From NCBI GenBank assembly GCA_001816695.1, contig MHCR01000026.1, positions 23,880 to 30,135 of the forward strand: a stretch of DNA of 6,256 nucleotides. The letters run 5' to 3'. The translations under genes and the position numbers were made by a program. The notes below the pieces were generated by a model, which did no database searches, was not told where the DNA came from, and saw only the letters and a program-made list of their open reading frames with translations. Origin of the DNA: Candidatus Woykebacteria bacterium RBG_16_39_9b. Its GTDB lineage: Bacteria; Patescibacteriota; Microgenomatia; Woykebacterales; RBG-16-39-9b. Positions 4,888-6,256 of this stretch are shown here, in pieces. Numbering within the stretch: position 1 is the stretch's first letter; the number at the start of each line of letters is the position of its first letter.

Positions 4888-6256
4888 TTGAGATCAAAAT
4901 TATATAGATTTCCATCGATTAGCACATAAGTTGTTTTCTTTGCTTCATCAACAGTAATGGCGCTAGCTTTTGAAAGCGAGGAGGAGATATATTGGCTGCT
5001 GTATGATCCATTCTTTTCGAGGAGCACAATTCGAGAGTTACCCTTATCTAAAACGTAAAGAAATTTCGTATCGGGATTTGTATAAATATCGATGATGTCG
5101 GCAAATGGTTTATCCAGATTTGTGGCATTTAGTTCTTCCGAGCTACCGCCTGTAAATTTCCAAATGTTGGTAGAGCTTGCAATCCAAATCGAACCATCGA
5201 CGGCTATTGAATTTGCCCCTTTAAAATCTGTCTTCTCGTCTCTTATATATTTCTGCTTTGAACCCAAGGAATTACCAGCTGCTGGATATTTCCAAACCTC
5301 TTGGGCCTCTGCGTCTAAAAGATACAAATTTTCCAAAAAACCGCCCGCATCAACTATATTTTTCCAGTCAGAATCGTCCGGTATTATTTGGTCTAAAGCC
5401 TCATTAGCAAGCTTATACTGATAAATACTCCCCCCGAATAGGTAAATATTTTCCTTTGTAGCCGCAATCAAAGTAAAGTTTACATTTTTATTCTTAACTA
5501 TCTCAACCTCGTTCGCCTCTTTTTTCGCTAAATCCAGCCGATAAAGAGTTTTATTTTCTGAATCCAAAACAAAAATATTACTGCCATCAGAAACAAGTTT
5601 AGAACCCATGGCCGTTCCTTTTATAGTTTTTAGATCATAAAAAATAATTGGTTCAATTTTATTGAGCTTAAACACCTGGGCAACTAATGAATCGTACCTC
5701 TCCTTTAACTCTTTTCCTTTCTTATTGCCAGAATCCAAGTCTTCCAACTCGCCCAGAGCCGAATTGACATCTGCCAAAAGGTTTTGGGCTCTAACTGAAT
5801 TTACCGAGGCAATATCTTGAGCTTCATTCAAGCGAGATTCTGTTACTTCTATCAAATTATTAATTTTTGCCCGCTGTTTAGTATTATTTCTAATAAAAGC
5901 GCCAGCAAAAATACTAATAATCAAAATGGCTACTAGAACTACTATCGCTTGGGTAAGCAGTTTTCGCCGCTTTTCAACTGTATTTGTTGGGTATGAAAGC
6001 TGACTTTTAAGAAATTGTAAAGTCTTTTCTATAACAGATCTAAGTATAGGCGATATGTTCCGCCTAATTTTAAAAATAGTCGGCTTTGCGCTGCGAATTA
6101 CATTTTTTGATCTTTCTCTTACTACTTCTAAAATCTGATCTATTTTTTCTGTCCAAGAGCGTTTTTCCTTGTAATCTTTCTCTTTTGGGTAGAAATGGGG
6201 TTTACCATCCACCTCACCAAAAATAACTTGTTGGGGAAATTCGCTCGGTTCTGAAA
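4884..6256 (-). CDS. Membrane-anchored coiled-coil/beta-propeller protein, 5'-partial
   Basis: The reading frame is open to the right edge of the window. A GTG at 6212 is the first in-window start-like codon, but 14 more codons upstream stay open and continue a similar composition, so the true start is probably outside. Numbering from that GTG, a basic cytoplasmic part (1-88) leads to one TM helix (about 89-107, A-I-V-V-L-V-A-I-L-I-I-S). A predicted coiled coil follows (about 111-180, E/L/A/N rich), then about 260 residues of repeated short strands with motifs such as S-N-I-F-V-L-D-S-E-N-K-T-L-Y-R-L-D, E-N-L-Y-L-L-D and K-F-L-Y-V-L-D-K-G-N-S-R-I. These look like NHL/YVTN-type propeller blades. 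The propeller would lie outside the membrane. I do not recognise its function. Its stop overlaps the smpB start. Confidence 0.85.
   Translation of the reverse strand, partial: SEPSEFPQQVIFGEVDGKPHFYPKEKDYKEKRSWTEKIDQILEVVRERSKNVIRSAKPTIFKIRRNISPILRSVIEKTLQFLKSQLSYPTNTVEKRRKLLTQAIVVLVAILIISIFAGAFIRNNTKQRAKINNLIEVTESRLNEAQDIASVNSVRAQNLLADVNSALGELEDLDSGNKKGKELKERYDSLVAQVFKLNKIEPIIFYDLKTIKGTAMGSKLVSDGSNIFVLDSENKTLYRLDLAKKEANEVEIVKNKNVNFTLIAATKENIYLFGGSIYQYKLANEALDQIIPDDSDWKNIVDAGGFLENLYLLDAEAQEVWKYPAAGNSLGSKQKYIRDEKTDFKGANSIAVDGSIWIASSTNIWKFTGGSSEELNATNLDKPFADIIDIYTNPDTKFLYVLDKGNSRIVLLEKNGSYSSQYISSSLSKASAITVDEAKKTTYVLIDGNLYNFDLK

Noticed and set aside
4899..4904. TATAAT on the minus strand 11 bases before smpB, as an internal promoter
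   Set aside because: It lies within coding sequence where it just encodes Tyr-Asn, has no -35, and the ATGA overlap already explains smpB expression. Kept only as a weak possibility.
6210..6212. GTG as the start of the coiled-coil/propeller protein
   Set aside because: The frame stays open for 14 further codons up to the window edge, with similar composition, and no well-spaced SD precedes the GTG. A 5'-partial gene is more likely.

Overview
The window most likely comes from a Candidate Phyla Radiation (Patescibacteria) bacterium, possibly Microgenomates-like. It is AT-rich with small, tightly packed genes. Several genes have very short or missing leaders, and tRNA genes are threaded between and in front of protein genes. 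The assignment is inferred from overall character, not from a phylogenetic marker. TGA acts as a stop (at 4884-4886) and Trp is encoded by TGG, so the UGA=Gly code of Gracilibacteria/Absconditabacteria is not in use. No phage, IS, CRISPR or defence genes are visible.

Layout: only one protein gene, a GT39/PMT-type membrane glycosyltransferase (822-2030), is on the plus strand; everything else is on the minus strand. Right edge to left on the minus strand: (a) a 5'-truncated gene for a single-pass membrane protein with a coiled coil and a predicted beta-propeller, whose stop codon overlaps the start of smpB (ATGA); (b) smpB, followed 46 bases later by a one-piece tmRNA gene (ssrA), so both halves of the trans-translation ribosome-rescue system sit together; (c) a small palindromic repeat cluster and a terminator hairpin; (d) a comF-family phosphoribosyltransferase gene with an extended -10 box placed so that its mRNA should be leaderless; (e) tRNA-Ser(GCU), tRNA-Ser(UGA), a two-TM conserved membrane protein with the only perfect Shine-Dalgarno in the window, then tRNA-Arg(GCG) and tRNA-Ser(CGA), which converge on the glycosyltransferase gene with a 5-base gap.

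At the left, a divergent AT-rich spacer carries one palindromic ATTATAAT that can be a -10 box in both directions. To the right it would drive the glycosyltransferase with a leader of only a few bases. To the left it would drive tRNA-Arg(CCG), an NlpC/P60-like protein and a NUDIX hydrolase (cut by the window edge), spaced by 11 and 3 bases.

The most notable points are the Ser/Arg-only set of five tRNA genes, all with encoded CCA; tRNA genes at the head of protein operons; an Arg tRNA with anticodon GCG where most bacteria use ACG; the tmRNA with a tag ending in YAFA, a T-loop G55 and an uncertain resume codon; the palindromes beside the tmRNA 3' end; and the membrane propeller protein translationally coupled to SmpB. 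I see no complete new defence or mobile system.
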